DNA of 64,000 nucleotides from Granulosicoccus sp045106195 (GTDB lineage: Bacteria > Pseudomonadota > Gammaproteobacteria > Granulosicoccales > Granulosicoccaceae). The notes under the pieces are model-generated. The model was given only the letters and a program-made list of their open reading frames with translations, was not told the origin of the DNA and ran no database searches. Position numbers and translations under genes: made by a program. Positions 26,246-34,561 of this stretch are shown here, in pieces; the first letter of the stretch is position 1, and each line of letters begins with the position of its first letter. The stretch lies in the NCBI GenBank assembly GCA_045106195.1, contig JBGCEH010000062.1, positions 14,334 through 78,333 of the forward strand, in the 5' to 3' direction.

Positions 26246-27454
26246 ATGGCTGAACAGCTTGCAGCCAGACCTGGTATCGGTCTGGTCGTGGGTATTCTCG
26301 TACTTGCCTCCAGCGTCAGTATCATGTCAACCGACATGTATACACCCAGTTTGCCCGATCTGGCTGAATGGTTTGAGACAACCCCCACACGTGTCAAACT
26401 TACCATCAGCCTGAACATGCTGGCCTTCGGCCTGGCACAGCTCATACACGGACCTTTGTCTGACCGGTACGGCCGCAAGCCTGTGCTGATTGTCTCATCT
26501 GTTTTCGTTGTCATATTAAGCCTTGCCTGTGCACTTGCACAGACTATTGATCAGCTTATCGTTGCGCGCGTACTGCTGGGCCTGGCTGCTGCTGCAGAGG
26601 CGGTTATCGGGCTAGCTATCATCAAGGATCTTTATAACGAGAAAGAGCAAGTCAAAGCACTTGCGCTACTGGGTATGGTGATTGCGATTACACCGGCGGC
26701 GGCACCTATTCTAGGGGGGTATTTGCATGTCGCTTTTGGTTGGCAAAGCAATTTCTTTGTCATCAGTGCCATGGCGTTTTTATCCATGCTTATCGTTGCG
26801 AGGTTTTTGCCTGAGTCAACAACGCCAAACCCTAATGCCCTGAAACCACTCATACTCATCAAGGGGTACAAGGACCTTCTGAAGAACACTGACTTTCTGA
26901 CACACTGTGCGATACTCGGAGTGGCCCTTGGACTGATATTCGTCTTCGTTACCGGGGCACCTTTTATACTCATCGACAAGTTGGGCGTTGCTGCTGATCA
27001 GTTTGGCTATTATCAGGCGAGCATAGTCGTTGCCTTCTTTTTCGGAAGCGTGCTTGCCTCAAGGCTGGCAGATCATTGGGAAGCCATGAGTTTGCTGCGA
27101 GTTGGGGTTGCCCTTGTCCTGACAGGTGCTGTTGTCTTGTGTTCGGTGATTCTGTCCGGCTCTACAACACCTATTTCCCTAACCGGCGCCTATATGATTA
27201 TCACGTTCGGAATGGGGCCGCTATTCGCGGTTGCGCCGAGTCGAGCATTACGCTCGATTGACGGGCAGGCGGGTACTGCTTCTGCGCTCTTAAGTGGAAT
27301 AGAGCAGACCATGGCAGGGCTAGCTGCAGTAATGATCAGTGTGTTGCACGATGGTAGCGCAAGACCCATGGCCTTTGTGACCGTGTTTCTCGGTCTGGCG
27401 CTTATCGGGTTGTTTATGCGATCGCGGACTGAGGATCAACTGCGAGTGGGGTGA
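26246..27454 (+). CDS. Bcr/CflA-family MFS multidrug exporter
   Basis: Twelve-helix MFS transporter of 402 residues. The signature STDMYTPSLPDLAEWF (about residues 28-43) is the D-x-Y-x-P-x-L element of Bcr/CflA drug exporters, and GPLSDRYGRKPVLI (about 70-83) is MFS motif A. ARVLLGLAAAAEAVIG and GMVIAITPAAAPILGGYL match motif C-like drug-antiporter helices. Function is expected to be proton-driven efflux of hydrophobic drugs or peptides. ATG 26246; the G11 tract lies upstream. The 3' end carries an imperfect 30-base duplication across the stop codon. Confidence 0.88.
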   Translation: MAEQLAARPGIGLVVGILVLASSVSIMSTDMYTPSLPDLAEWFETTPTRVKLTISLNMLAFGLAQLIHGPLSDRYGRKPVLIVSSVFVVILSLACALAQTIDQLIVARVLLGLAAAAEAVIGLAIIKDLYNEKEQVKALALLGMVIAITPAAAPILGGYLHVAFGWQSNFFVISAMAFLSMLIVARFLPESTTPNPNALKPLILIKGYKDLLKNTDFLTHCAILGVALGLIFVFVTGAPFILIDKLGVAADQFGYYQASIVVAFFFGSVLASRLADHWEAMSLLRVGVALVLTGAVVLCSVILSGSTTPISLTGAYMIITFGMGPLFAVAPSRALRSIDGQAGTASALLSGIEQTMAGLAAVMISVLHDGSARPMAFVTVFLGLALIGLFMRSRTEDQLRVG

Positions 27455-27495
27455 GTTGGCACGGCTTGAGGATCAGCTGCGAGCGGGTGAGCTGG
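27430..27495. repeat. imperfect tandem duplication across the exporter's stop
   Basis: A 30-base unit beginning TGAGGATCAACTGCGAG at 27430 recurs with four or five changes at 27467 (TGAGGATCAGCTGCGAG). The first copy encodes the last residues and stop of the exporter; the second is non-coding. It looks like an old local duplication. Confidence 0.7.
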
Positions 27496-27555
27496 CTGGG
27501 GAAAAAACGAATTTGGCCAGGTCTCGCAACTCCGGATTCTTGAATATCGTAAGTT

Positions 27556-27621
27556 GTCATTCCCGCAAAGGCGGGAATCCATGTGGGTCGAAGAATGGAT
27601 CCCCGCCTTCGCGGGGATGAC
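27556..27621. repeat. 66-bp paired-hairpin dispersed repeat, copy B
   Basis: The clearest copy. The left arm GTCATTCCCGC-AAAG-GCGGGAATCC and the right arm GGATCCCCGC-CTTC-GCGGGGATGAC are each hairpins and are inverted complements of each other, separated by about 15 bases. It lies between two convergent genes. Confidence 0.88.
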
Positions 27622-27631
27622 TAATTAGTGT

Positions 27632-28264
27632 CTATTGAATGCCGAAGCGGTAGCCTGCTCCGATGATGAATTCGTCAAGAAAATCTGCGCCGGCATAGAA
27701 CGTACCGGGTCCTGCAGGCATATAGATACCGCCGCCGAGCTGTATCTCAAAGCTGTCGTCTGATGCCACAAAGAACCGACCAAATGGAATTTCAATACTC
27801 AGGTTTGTGAATCCTGCATTGGCATACCAATTCAGTCCTGTATTCGGATTCATAGCTTGTTTTGGGCTTACCAGTATTGCCGCACCTAGCGCAGTCCAAT
27901 CTGTGTCCCGGCTAAAGCCGAAATCGAGTGTGGCAGTGTGATAGCTTGCCTGGATAGCGACATCCAATCCGTCACTCATATCGGGAATGTGGTAGAAAAT
28001 TCCGGCACCAAACGAGTTTCCATCCCCGATGTTTTCGGACAAACCGAAATCACCATAGATTGTTAGCGACTCGTTTACACCGTAGTTGATGCGTGCACCA
28101 AGATTCTGATAGTCACCACTGGTTGTAAAAGATCCCTCTACAGAAAGTTTAGGGCCGTTCGCTGGATTGGCCGAGCGACCGCTCAGCGTGCCAAAATAAT
28201 CAGCGCTTACTGAAAAGCTAGCCGCAAGTAGACCAGCTGCCAACGCTATTCTTGAAATTTTCAT
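27632..28264 (-). CDS. small outer-membrane beta-barrel-like protein
   Basis: A 210-residue secreted protein. It has a clean signal peptide (MKISRIALAAGLLAASFSVS, cleaved before ADYFGTL) and then alternating hydrophobic/polar, glycine- and aromatic-rich segments (FGAGIFYHIPD, IQASYHTATLDFGF, FYAGADF) typical of eight-stranded beta barrels, ending FIIGAGYRFGIQ. A strong AGGAG site precedes ATG 28264. Function unknown; it could be a small porin-like or adhesion protein. It stands alone on the minus strand between a repeat and the DUF368 operon. Confidence 0.65.
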   Translation of the reverse strand: MKISRIALAAGLLAASFSVSADYFGTLSGRSANPANGPKLSVEGSFTTSGDYQNLGARINYGVNESLTIYGDFGLSENIGDGNSFGAGIFYHIPDMSDGLDVAIQASYHTATLDFGFSRDTDWTALGAAILVSPKQAMNPNTGLNWYANAGFTNLSIEIPFGRFFVASDDSFEIQLGGGIYMPAGPGTFYAGADFLDEFIIGAGYRFGIQ

Positions 28265-28398
28265 GTGTCTTCTCCTTAAGTCCCTACGCTTGTTTATTAA
28301 TTAATCTTCTGGAGCGAATAGTAGATTAGTGCAGAAGTATACACTTGTCCCGTGATGACTTCCCGCTCAGGCGCGTCTGAGCATTGTTCGAATTATTA

Positions 28399-29307
28399 TT
28401 ACCGCTTGCTTGCAAATCGCTCCATCAGTGCTATGCAGGCTGCTCCGAGTATCATCAGGCTTATTGCAATCCATGTACTGGTATCTTGCATGGAGGGGAG
28501 AAACCATTCGTAGCGTGTAACGATATCCCGAGGCTCTTTACCTGCTCTCTCTAGGGTTTCAATCACTGCCTTTTTCCATGGCCAGATGACCACCAGTGAC
28601 CCAACCACAAAGCCTGTCATCAGTGCCAGAGTCTGGTCGGCATAGCGTTTGAAAACCCAGGCTATAACGTGCGAAAAAGCCACTAAGCCAAATGCACAGC
28701 CCAGTGCCAGAGGAACAAGGATAGCCAGATTGAAAGAGCTGATAGCACCGAGAACCAGTGCATAATTTCCCATGAGAATGAGTATGAAAGAGCCCGATAG
28801 CCCAGGCAGTATCATGCTACTGATGGCTATAACGCCACACAGAAAGACATATAGCATGCCGTCGTTTTCTGACGCAGGTGCAAGGGTCGCTATTGCAACA
28901 GCGATGGCCGTGCCTGTCAGCAAAGCAGCAGCTGTAGTCATGCTCCAGTGCTTCACACCGCGAGCGACATACAGAATTGACAGTAGAATAAGGCCGAAGA
29001 AAAAAGCCATGGTGGCTTGTTCGTGATGCTCAAGTAGAAACTCGAACAGTCTGGCAAGCGTCACAATACTGATCGCGACACTGCCAAGCAATATGGACAG
29101 CCATGTGCCATCGACGTGATTCCATGCTGCCCGAAAGTCGCCACGCAATACAGACTTCAGGGCTGTTACATCACAGTGCTTGATAGCATTGATCAGGCGT
29201 TCATAGATACCGGTAATCAGTGCAATCGTACCGCCTGACACACCAGGTATGACATTGGCCGCCCCCATGGCCAGACCTTTAAGGAAGAGGACTATCTGCG
29301 CGTTCAT
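28399..29307 (-). CDS. DUF368 polyprenyl-phosphate translocase family membrane protein
   Basis: A 302-residue integral membrane protein with the DUF368 opening GLAMGAANVIPGVSGGTIAL (residues 11-30) and a repeat of the motif mid-protein (SSMILPGLSGSFILILMGNY). Members such as PopT are reported to flip undecaprenyl phosphate back to the cytoplasmic face, supporting peptidoglycan and surface polysaccharide synthesis. The start ATG overlaps the stop of the upstream phosphoribosyltransferase gene by 4 bases (ATGA), so the two are translationally coupled. The functional link between them is unknown. Confidence 0.88.
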   Translation of the reverse strand: MNAQIVLFLKGLAMGAANVIPGVSGGTIALITGIYERLINAIKHCDVTALKSVLRGDFRAAWNHVDGTWLSILLGSVAISIVTLARLFEFLLEHHEQATMAFFFGLILLSILYVARGVKHWSMTTAAALLTGTAIAVAIATLAPASENDGMLYVFLCGVIAISSMILPGLSGSFILILMGNYALVLGAISSFNLAILVPLALGCAFGLVAFSHVIAWVFKRYADQTLALMTGFVVGSLVVIWPWKKAVIETLERAGKEPRDIVTRYEWFLPSMQDTSTWIAISLMILGAACIALMERFASKR

Positions 29308-29897
29308 TCGTTAGGTTTTTCGTCAAGGCTGTCAAGGATAGGTAGCATCCAGGGTTTGTTGGCAGCAACCTCTTCACGCGTCAGGCCGCTGAGCTCATAC
29401 GGCATAACGAGCCATTGATCGGTGGTGTGCAGGTAGAAGTCAGGTTTGATATCTGTACGATTGTGTGTCGGCTTGTACCAGGGCACGGCAATTCGGACCT
29501 GTTCTGGCATATTGTTTTTCAGTCGATACTGCAGGCGGCTGAGCACAGCACTGGCTGTCAAGCCAGAGCTATATACATCATCGACGATCAGCAACCCATC
29601 GTCCTCGTTAACGGTTTCCAGTAAATACTGTGTGCCATGAATTCGTATCTCCTCCTGGGGGTTGTCGACCATCTGCTGGTAGGTATTCAGTCCGCGGTAG
29701 GAGGTCCGGATGGATATGTGATCAGTTGGAAACCCCAGATACTGTAGACACTCCTGAACGGCGATTCCTACAACGCTGCCCCCACGCCACAGACCAACAA
29801 TAAAGGTAGGGCGAAATCCGCTCTGCGCGATTTGCACTCCCAGGCGATAGGCATCTTGCAGCAAGCTGGTCTCTGTGACGTAGTGTTTATCTTGCAC
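29304..29897 (-). CDS. phosphoribosyltransferase family protein (COG2236-like), paralogue 1
   Basis: Type I phosphoribosyltransferase of about 197 residues. FIVGLWRGGSVVGIAVQE (about residues 35-52) is the first pyrophosphate-binding loop region and LLIVDDVYSSGLTASAV the PRPP-binding loop. The C-terminal YLHTTDQWLVMPYELSGL is specific to this subgroup, annotated as hypoxanthine-type or unknown-substrate enzymes. GTG 29897 is preferred (AGGA 6 bases before) because it aligns with the paralogue; the frame also extends to 29957. It overlaps DUF368 by 4 bases. A similar gene runs in the opposite direction from 30240. Substrate unknown: purine salvage is the default guess. Confidence 0.8.
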   Translation of the reverse strand: MQDKHYVTETSLLQDAYRLGVQIAQSGFRPTFIVGLWRGGSVVGIAVQECLQYLGFPTDHISIRTSYRGLNTYQQMVDNPQEEIRIHGTQYLLETVNEDDGLLIVDDVYSSGLTASAVLSRLQYRLKNNMPEQVRIAVPWYKPTHNRTDIKPDFYLHTTDQWLVMPYELSGLTREEVAANKPWMLPILDSLDEKPNE

Positions 29898-30239
29898 AGT
29901 GGGTCCTGTGGGGCGAATGCGGAAAATCCGGGCTTTGACGGCAAGGCAGGTGCCCACAGTAATCCAGCAACTGAAGCAACTCGCGTTCTATTATATAGGG
30001 TATCGAGACGGCCATTCTTATTGATCGTGAGAGTGCTTCGGGTGCGTCCTCATCCAAGTGCGTGTGCTCGGGATTGGTCTTTGGTGTATCGTCCACGGCG
30101 CACTGCCAGAAAGCTTGTCGTGTATTTCGAGATACTCGGGCAAGATATGCTAGTTTTTGTCGAGGATCGGTAAACTGTGCGGTGCGCTGAAAACCCAATT
30201 CACCCGAATTCACCCAATGTTAGCCACGCAATTGCAACG
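29898..30239. other. divergent intergenic region between two phosphoribosyltransferase genes
   Basis: About 340 bases separating two divergent paralogues. It should contain both promoters; I did not find a clear -35/-10 pair. GAGG at 30162 followed by GTG at 30177 offers an alternative earlier start for the plus-strand gene. Nothing else is recognised here. Confidence 0.45.
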
Positions 30240-30809
30240 ATGAAAAAATATCTGGATGCGCAACAACTACTGGAAGATTCCTTCCGGTTGGCTGCCAAGG
30301 TCTACCAAAGCGGTTTCAGACCAAGCTTCATAGTGGCAGTCTGGCGGGGTGGGGCGCCGATGGGGATTGCCATGCAGGAATTGCTGGCTTACCGCGGAGT
30401 GAACTCGGATCACATTACAGTGAGAACTTCCTCGTATTACGGCATTGATCAGCAACAGCGTAACGTACAGGTTTTCAGTTTGAATTATCTGGTCAAGAAG
30501 TTGTGCTCAGATGACCGCTTACTCATCGTTGATGATGTCTACGATACTGGCAAAAGCATCGAAGCGATCATTGAAACTCTTGCCAAAAAGACGCGGAGGA
30601 ACATGCCTCATGACATCCGCGTAGCGGTTCCTTATTACAAGCCGACACGCAACAAAACCGACAAAGCGCCAGACTATTATCTTCACGAGACGGATCAGTG
30701 GCTTAAATTTCCACACTCCCTTGAAGGCTTGAATCTGGACGAGATCCGGGAGAACCGACCTGAGCTGGCGGACATTCTGTCTGAGTATAACGCGCATGAT
30801 GGCATGTAA
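30240..30809 (+). CDS. phosphoribosyltransferase family protein (COG2236-like), paralogue 2
   Basis: A 189-residue phosphoribosyltransferase closely resembling the protein encoded divergently. Shared segments are YQSGFRPSFIVAVWRGGAPM (pyrophosphate loop), LLIVDDVYDTGKSIEAII (PRPP loop), VAVPYYKPTRNKTD, YYLHETDQWLKFPHSLEGLN and EIRENRPEL. ATG 30240 is chosen because it lines up with the paralogue; a GTG at 30177 would add 21 residues. The divergent layout and paired motifs suggest duplication with retained function or heteromer formation. Substrate not deducible. Confidence 0.82.
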   Translation: MKKYLDAQQLLEDSFRLAAKVYQSGFRPSFIVAVWRGGAPMGIAMQELLAYRGVNSDHITVRTSSYYGIDQQQRNVQVFSLNYLVKKLCSDDRLLIVDDVYDTGKSIEAIIETLAKKTRRNMPHDIRVAVPYYKPTRNKTDKAPDYYLHETDQWLKFPHSLEGLNLDEIRENRPELADILSEYNAHDGM

Positions 30810-31025
30810 CCTTTGCACATTCCATCGGTTTACGTAACCGTTATCTAACCTGTGTCCAGTTCATTTAACGTTTGTTATACATGTCGTTTGTGACATTCGA
30901 AAAACTGAATCACAAGTTAAGCTAACGGTTAAACGGCGAACTCGATGTCGAGGTAATATTCACATCTTACCCCGTCAGCCTTGTCAGTTGTGTTGGCTTC
31001 ACGGCAACATTAGACGCACAAGCGG

Positions 31026-31547
31026 ATGAGCACATCTCCTGAGCACATGACAGTCCGATCCAAACAACACCCCAAGGCCGAGATTGTCACATTGCCGTCA
31101 GGCCGGCACACAGCTGCGGCTCGCACCGTCTCGATCTGGCGAAGGTGCTCCGATCTCAAGCCCGGGTCAACAGCCACTCTGCTATCGCTTCGGGAGCATT
31201 TGACCCTTCAAGCGTCGGTGGGTGTCACCAACCTTGACTCTATCGGACAGGAATACTCGCCTCAAGCTGCTGACCAGGTGATGATGAGCATTCGTGGTTT
31301 GCTTGATAGGGAATTCGGCCATCTGCGTGTACACAGGCGACACCGTGTTTTTATAGTAAAGCATCACAGCATGGAGTCGTTGATTGCCGGTTTGCTAGCA
31401 GTTCAATTTCACAGCTGCGAGGTGAACCTGCAGGTATCGCGTGGTGTAGGCGTTACGAATGACCTTTGTGGTGTGCCGCTTTCATGGGGCGTTGGACGTT
31501 CCCGCGCCGAAGCAGAAGGTGAGCGTCTACGCAAGCAAAACGGTTGA
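31026..31547 (+). CDS. hypothetical protein, possibly a degenerate GGDEF-like fold
   Basis: A 173-residue soluble protein I do not recognise. Segments SVGVTNLDSIGQEYSPQAAD, then VMMSIRGLLDREFG, then HRVFIV, then LQVSRGVGVTNDL and a terminal SRAEAEGERLRKQ, follow the order of a nucleotide-cyclase (GGDEF) fold, but the G-G-D-E-F signature itself and its metal residues are absent. If related, it would be enzymatically inactive. ATG 31026 lacks a strong ribosome site; ATG 31047 (MTVRSKQ) is also possible. Stand-alone gene between an operon of PRT type and a convergent transporter. Confidence 0.45.
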   Translation: MSTSPEHMTVRSKQHPKAEIVTLPSGRHTAAARTVSIWRRCSDLKPGSTATLLSLREHLTLQASVGVTNLDSIGQEYSPQAADQVMMSIRGLLDREFGHLRVHRRHRVFIVKHHSMESLIAGLLAVQFHSCEVNLQVSRGVGVTNDLCGVPLSWGVGRSRAEAEGERLRKQNG

Positions 31548-31586
31548 TTCCCCGCGCAGACTGCGTCCGAACCATAACTACACCCC

Positions 31587-32399
31587 TCACTGTGGTTTGT
31601 GGTTTCGCAGGTTTTTTTCGAGCCGTCTTAGCAGCAGTGACAACACAATGGTAATCAGCAGGTATACATACGCCACAACGTTATATGTCTCCATAAAGCG
31701 GAACGATCCGGCAGCGTAGATTTTCCCGAGCTGGGTAATGTCGGCCACACCAAGTACTGAGACTAGCGCTGAATCCTTGATCATGGCAATAAAGTCGTTT
31801 CCCAGTGGTGGCAGGATAGTCCGTATAGCTTGTGGGAAAATCACGAATCGAAACCGACTCAAACCTGACAGCCCCAATGATTGGGCCGCCTCTTTCTGTC
31901 CTGTGCCAACAGCCTGAATACCGGCCCTGAATACCTCTGCGATAAAGGCGGAATAACCGAGCGTCAGAGCAAGAATGGCGCGCCACATGAGAGAGATATC
32001 GCGGGTTCTCATAGGTTCTTCCAGCACGGGGGCCAGCAGAATATTAAGCGCCTCAACCAGCAGTGGGGCACCGACAAAAGCAATGTAGAACAGCAGCACC
32101 AACATCGGAATGCCGCGCATGACTTCGATATAGAATCTGGCCAATTGCCGAAGCAGAAGATAGGGTGAGAGTACGGCAGCAGCTAGTAGAAGGCCCAGAA
32201 CGCTGGCTAGCAAAAACGCGGTAAGGGTAACAAAGGCTGTCACGCCGATGCCTTTGACAAGAATGGCGAACACGTCCGAATACAGATCGTCAGTGACGAT
32301 TCGATAGCCTAGCCAGACTCCTATAAGGACAGTAAAAAGAAGCCACCAGGGGAAGTCTTCCGCAGACTCGTGCGTACTCGGTTTATCGACATTATCCAC
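31587..32399 (-). CDS. polar amino-acid ABC transporter permease (HisM/GlnP type)
   Basis: A 270-residue inner-membrane permease with the amino-acid type signature: ARFYIEVMRGIPMLVLLFYI (about residues 88-107), AEVFRAGIQAVGTGQKEAAQ and the EAA loop SLGLSGLSRFRFVIFPQAIR (about 175-194), then NDFIAMIKDSALVSVLGVAD. ATG 32399. It lies downstream of a binding protein on the same strand, 184 bases away, with a half repeat between. No ATPase gene follows, so it must borrow an ATPase from elsewhere. Confidence 0.88.
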   Translation of the reverse strand: MDNVDKPSTHESAEDFPWWLLFTVLIGVWLGYRIVTDDLYSDVFAILVKGIGVTAFVTLTAFLLASVLGLLLAAAVLSPYLLLRQLARFYIEVMRGIPMLVLLFYIAFVGAPLLVEALNILLAPVLEEPMRTRDISLMWRAILALTLGYSAFIAEVFRAGIQAVGTGQKEAAQSLGLSGLSRFRFVIFPQAIRTILPPLGNDFIAMIKDSALVSVLGVADITQLGKIYAAGSFRFMETYNVVAYVYLLITIVLSLLLRRLEKNLRNHKPQ

Positions 32400-32514
32400 G
32401 GCTCATGGTGGCACATTGATCAACTGTTCGACTATTCAATTCATGCTGAGTATGAGCCATTAGTTGGTATATGCCGCGTCTGATGGGGTCGCGGCCTCGT
32501 TGATATCGTGTCTT

Positions 32515-32539
32515 GAATCCCCGCTTGCGCGGGGATGAC
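32515..32539. repeat. single-hairpin half of the 66-bp repeat
   Basis: GAATCCCCGCTTGCGCGGGG then ATGAC equals the right arm of the dispersed repeat; no matching left arm is found within 60 bases. It lies between the amino-acid binding protein and its permease and may attenuate the transcript between them. Confidence 0.7.
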
Positions 32540-32582
32540 TCGGGACGTGCATGTTCAGCGGACAGGACTTGGGCCTAACCGG

Positions 32583-33407
32583 CTATTGTCCCATCTTGTA
32601 TTCAAGAAACCAGCGAGTATTGAGTGCTTCCAGAGTTCCGTCTTCGCGCATACTGTCGAGTCCTGCATTGAACGCACCGACAAGGTCGGAGCCTTTGGGA
32701 AATATGAATCCAAAATCCTCAGAACCCATGGCATTGCCCACGAGCTTGAACACGTCAGGATTGGCGTTGACGTAGCCGGCGCCAGCTGTGCCATCTGTCA
32801 GTACAAGGTCGACGTCGCCTGTACGCAGTGCCTGGATTGACGCACCGAAGGTTTCAAACAGCTTGATTCTAGGGTTGGCCTCATCACCGTCAAGAACTTC
32901 ATAAACGGCCGTGTAAAAAGGTGTTGTACCTGCCTGCGCGCCAATGAGTCCGTCCTCTATGGCTGCAAACTCCTCGGCGGTACTGAAACGGTCTTCGTCA
33001 GCCTTGACCAGCATGAACATTTCCGAGCGCATGTAAGAATCCGAGAAGTCGACCTTCTCTCGACGATCATCTCGGATTGTGATGCCCGTCATGCCGACAT
33101 CGTACTGGCCTTCGCTGACTGCAGGAATCATGGCATCCCAGCTGACATTTTCAATGACCAGCTCGAAGTTCAGACGACTCGCCAGCTCATTCATCGCATC
33201 GTATTCCCATCCGATGGCTTCCCCGGTTTTTGGGTCGACAAATTGCAAGGGTGGGTAGGCATTTTCGGTTACGACGACGACATTTCGACCCTGGAGGTCT
33301 GGAAGCTCGGCCGCAGAGCCAATTCCCGTCCAAAGACCGATGGCAGCAACGATGGCAAGAGACTTGCCCAAACTGCCGCAAAGCGCGCCCGATACAACGT
33401 AGTTCAT
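32583..33407 (-). CDS. polar amino-acid ABC transporter substrate-binding protein
   Basis: Periplasmic binding protein of 274 residues, family 3. The signal peptide spans about residues 1-32 (ending GIGSAAELPD). The mature part reads VVVTENAYPPLQFVDPKTGE (ligand-site opening), GWEYDAMNELASRLN, YDVGMTGITIRDDRREKVDFS (the arginine/threonine ligand clamp region), and VLTDGTAGAGYV. It delivers polar or cationic amino acids to the permease encoded next. The genes share a strand but a 184-base gap with a hairpin separates them. Confidence 0.88.
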   Translation of the reverse strand: MNYVVSGALCGSLGKSLAIVAAIGLWTGIGSAAELPDLQGRNVVVVTENAYPPLQFVDPKTGEAIGWEYDAMNELASRLNFELVIENVSWDAMIPAVSEGQYDVGMTGITIRDDRREKVDFSDSYMRSEMFMLVKADEDRFSTAEEFAAIEDGLIGAQAGTTPFYTAVYEVLDGDEANPRIKLFETFGASIQALRTGDVDLVLTDGTAGAGYVNANPDVFKLVGNAMGSEDFGFIFPKGSDLVGAFNAGLDSMREDGTLEALNTRWFLEYKMGQ

Positions 33408-33538
33408 CCTTAACTCCTGCTATCCCGAAAAAGATGACATTGTGGTTAAGCGGCTAGCCAGACGCAAGCAAGCTGGATAATTTGTCAGGAAATATTTCTC
33501 ATGGTTCATTTAATTGAGCCTTGACAGTCAATTAATTG

Positions 33539-33757
33539 TCAAATCAGGTTGAGTGAATCGCCAACCAGATACGCAATACTGCACACGATCAGCCCTGCAC
33601 TCCATACTTTCATCCACATGATATTGCCATGTTTGCCGGCCGCCAGCAGAACGATACCGATAACGATTGACATCCACATGGTCAAGGTCAGCATGTCGTG
33701 CATGGACTCGCCATATGGCATATCAGCGTCGGGCGGTGAATTTTCCGGATATCTCAT
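33539..33757 (-). CDS. small two-helix membrane protein, unknown
   Basis: A 72-residue protein with two hydrophobic segments (MWMSIVIGIVLLAAG and VWSAGLIVCSIAYLVGDSL) separated by a KHGNIMWMK turn. The N-terminal 20 residues are polar with a methionine-rich stretch (MPYGESMHDMLTLTMWM). Its start overlaps the stop of the upstream PPOX flavoprotein gene by 4 bases (ATGA), so it is translated with it. Function unknown; it may anchor or assist the flavoprotein, which is inference. Confidence 0.6.
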   Translation of the reverse strand: MRYPENSPPDADMPYGESMHDMLTLTMWMSIVIGIVLLAAGKHGNIMWMKVWSAGLIVCSIAYLVGDSLNLI

Positions 33758-34329
33758 TGATCAGAATTTGCGGGAGGAATGACCGAAAGTTCTGCCGCGC
33801 TGGGTAGCTGCAGTGCATCTGCGTGGCTATGCATGTTCCACATTTCCGAGCGTCTTATCGCACGCGCATTCTGTACGTAGGCTGCGCTGATGTTTATCAC
33901 CATAACGGTGGCTGGAGCAGGTTGATCAGCCGCGATGAAGCTTTCGAGCAATTCGGGGGCGACGGAAATCGTGGCAGTTCCCTTGATGCGAAGTGCTTCG
34001 TCCGCGCCCGGCACCAGGAACAGCAGGCCGACTCTGGGGTCCTTGATCAGATTGCGGAGCGTGTCGATGCGGTTGTTACCGCGTCTGTCGGGTATCGCTA
34101 TCGTGCGCTCATCAAGGATGCGGAAAGCTTCACCCGGCTTATCGCCACGAGGGGAACAATCCAGCCCTTCATCGGAGCAGGTGCTCATCACAAGGAATGG
34201 TGAGCAGGCAAGCCACCGTTGCATGGGAGGCGTGAGGCTGAGGCTGATTTTGGATCGTGAGGTTTTGCCAGGCGACTGATAATGTCGCTCGAGATCCTCA
34301 ATGGATTGCAGCAGATCAATGTTTGTCAC
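33754..34329 (-). CDS. pyridoxamine 5'-phosphate oxidase-family FMN flavoprotein (MSMEG_1061-like)
   Basis: A 191-residue PPOX/split-barrel protein. FLVMSTCSDEGLDCSPRGDK (about residues 45-64), TIAIPDRRGNNRIDTLRNLI (about 80-99) and VGLLFLVPGADEALRIKGTA are the hallmarks of the MSMEG_1061-type FMN-dependent subgroup. Such proteins bind FMN or F420 and reduce small molecules; the precise substrate is not deducible. The start is GTG 34329. The next gene, a 72-residue membrane protein, overlaps by 4 bases. Confidence 0.8.
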   Translation of the reverse strand: MTNIDLLQSIEDLERHYQSPGKTSRSKISLSLTPPMQRWLACSPFLVMSTCSDEGLDCSPRGDKPGEAFRILDERTIAIPDRRGNNRIDTLRNLIKDPRVGLLFLVPGADEALRIKGTATISVAPELLESFIAADQPAPATVMVINISAAYVQNARAIRRSEMWNMHSHADALQLPSAAELSVIPPANSDQ

Positions 34330-34421
34330 AGACGGCTATGCACCACGCAAGCAGAGAAGGGCCTGACTTTTAACAGATTAGGGGTATGGGGGCAACAGTT
34401 GACTGCCAAGATGCAGCTGTT

Positions 34422-34472
34422 GGTTCATCAACCTGCGAAGTAGCTCTGGCACTCTCCGCAGGTTGTTGAACC
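34422..34472. repeat. 16-bp inverted repeat with 19-base loop
   Basis: GGTTCATCAACCTGCG and CGCAGGTTGTTGAACC pair at 15 of 16 positions. It is too long and regular for chance, lacks a U tract for a terminator on either side, and is followed 56 bases later by a second hairpin. It could be the stem of an RNA or a mobile-element terminus. Confidence 0.7.
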
Positions 34473-34525
34473 GTCGCTTTAGAAGCGATTGGGGTACTGG
34501 CTTGACAAGGGATAGAGTACTGACA

Positions 34526-34561
34526 ATCAGTGGGCACTGATGGGACGTACAGCCCACTGGT
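34526..34561. repeat. second inverted repeat in the gene-free region
   Basis: CAGTGGGC at 34528 pairs perfectly with GCCCACTG at 34552, extendable to 10 bp with one wobble; the loop is 16 bases. It stands 54 bases after the larger hairpin. TGGTTCAT occurs both in the first hairpin's left arm and just after this one. Confidence 0.6.
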
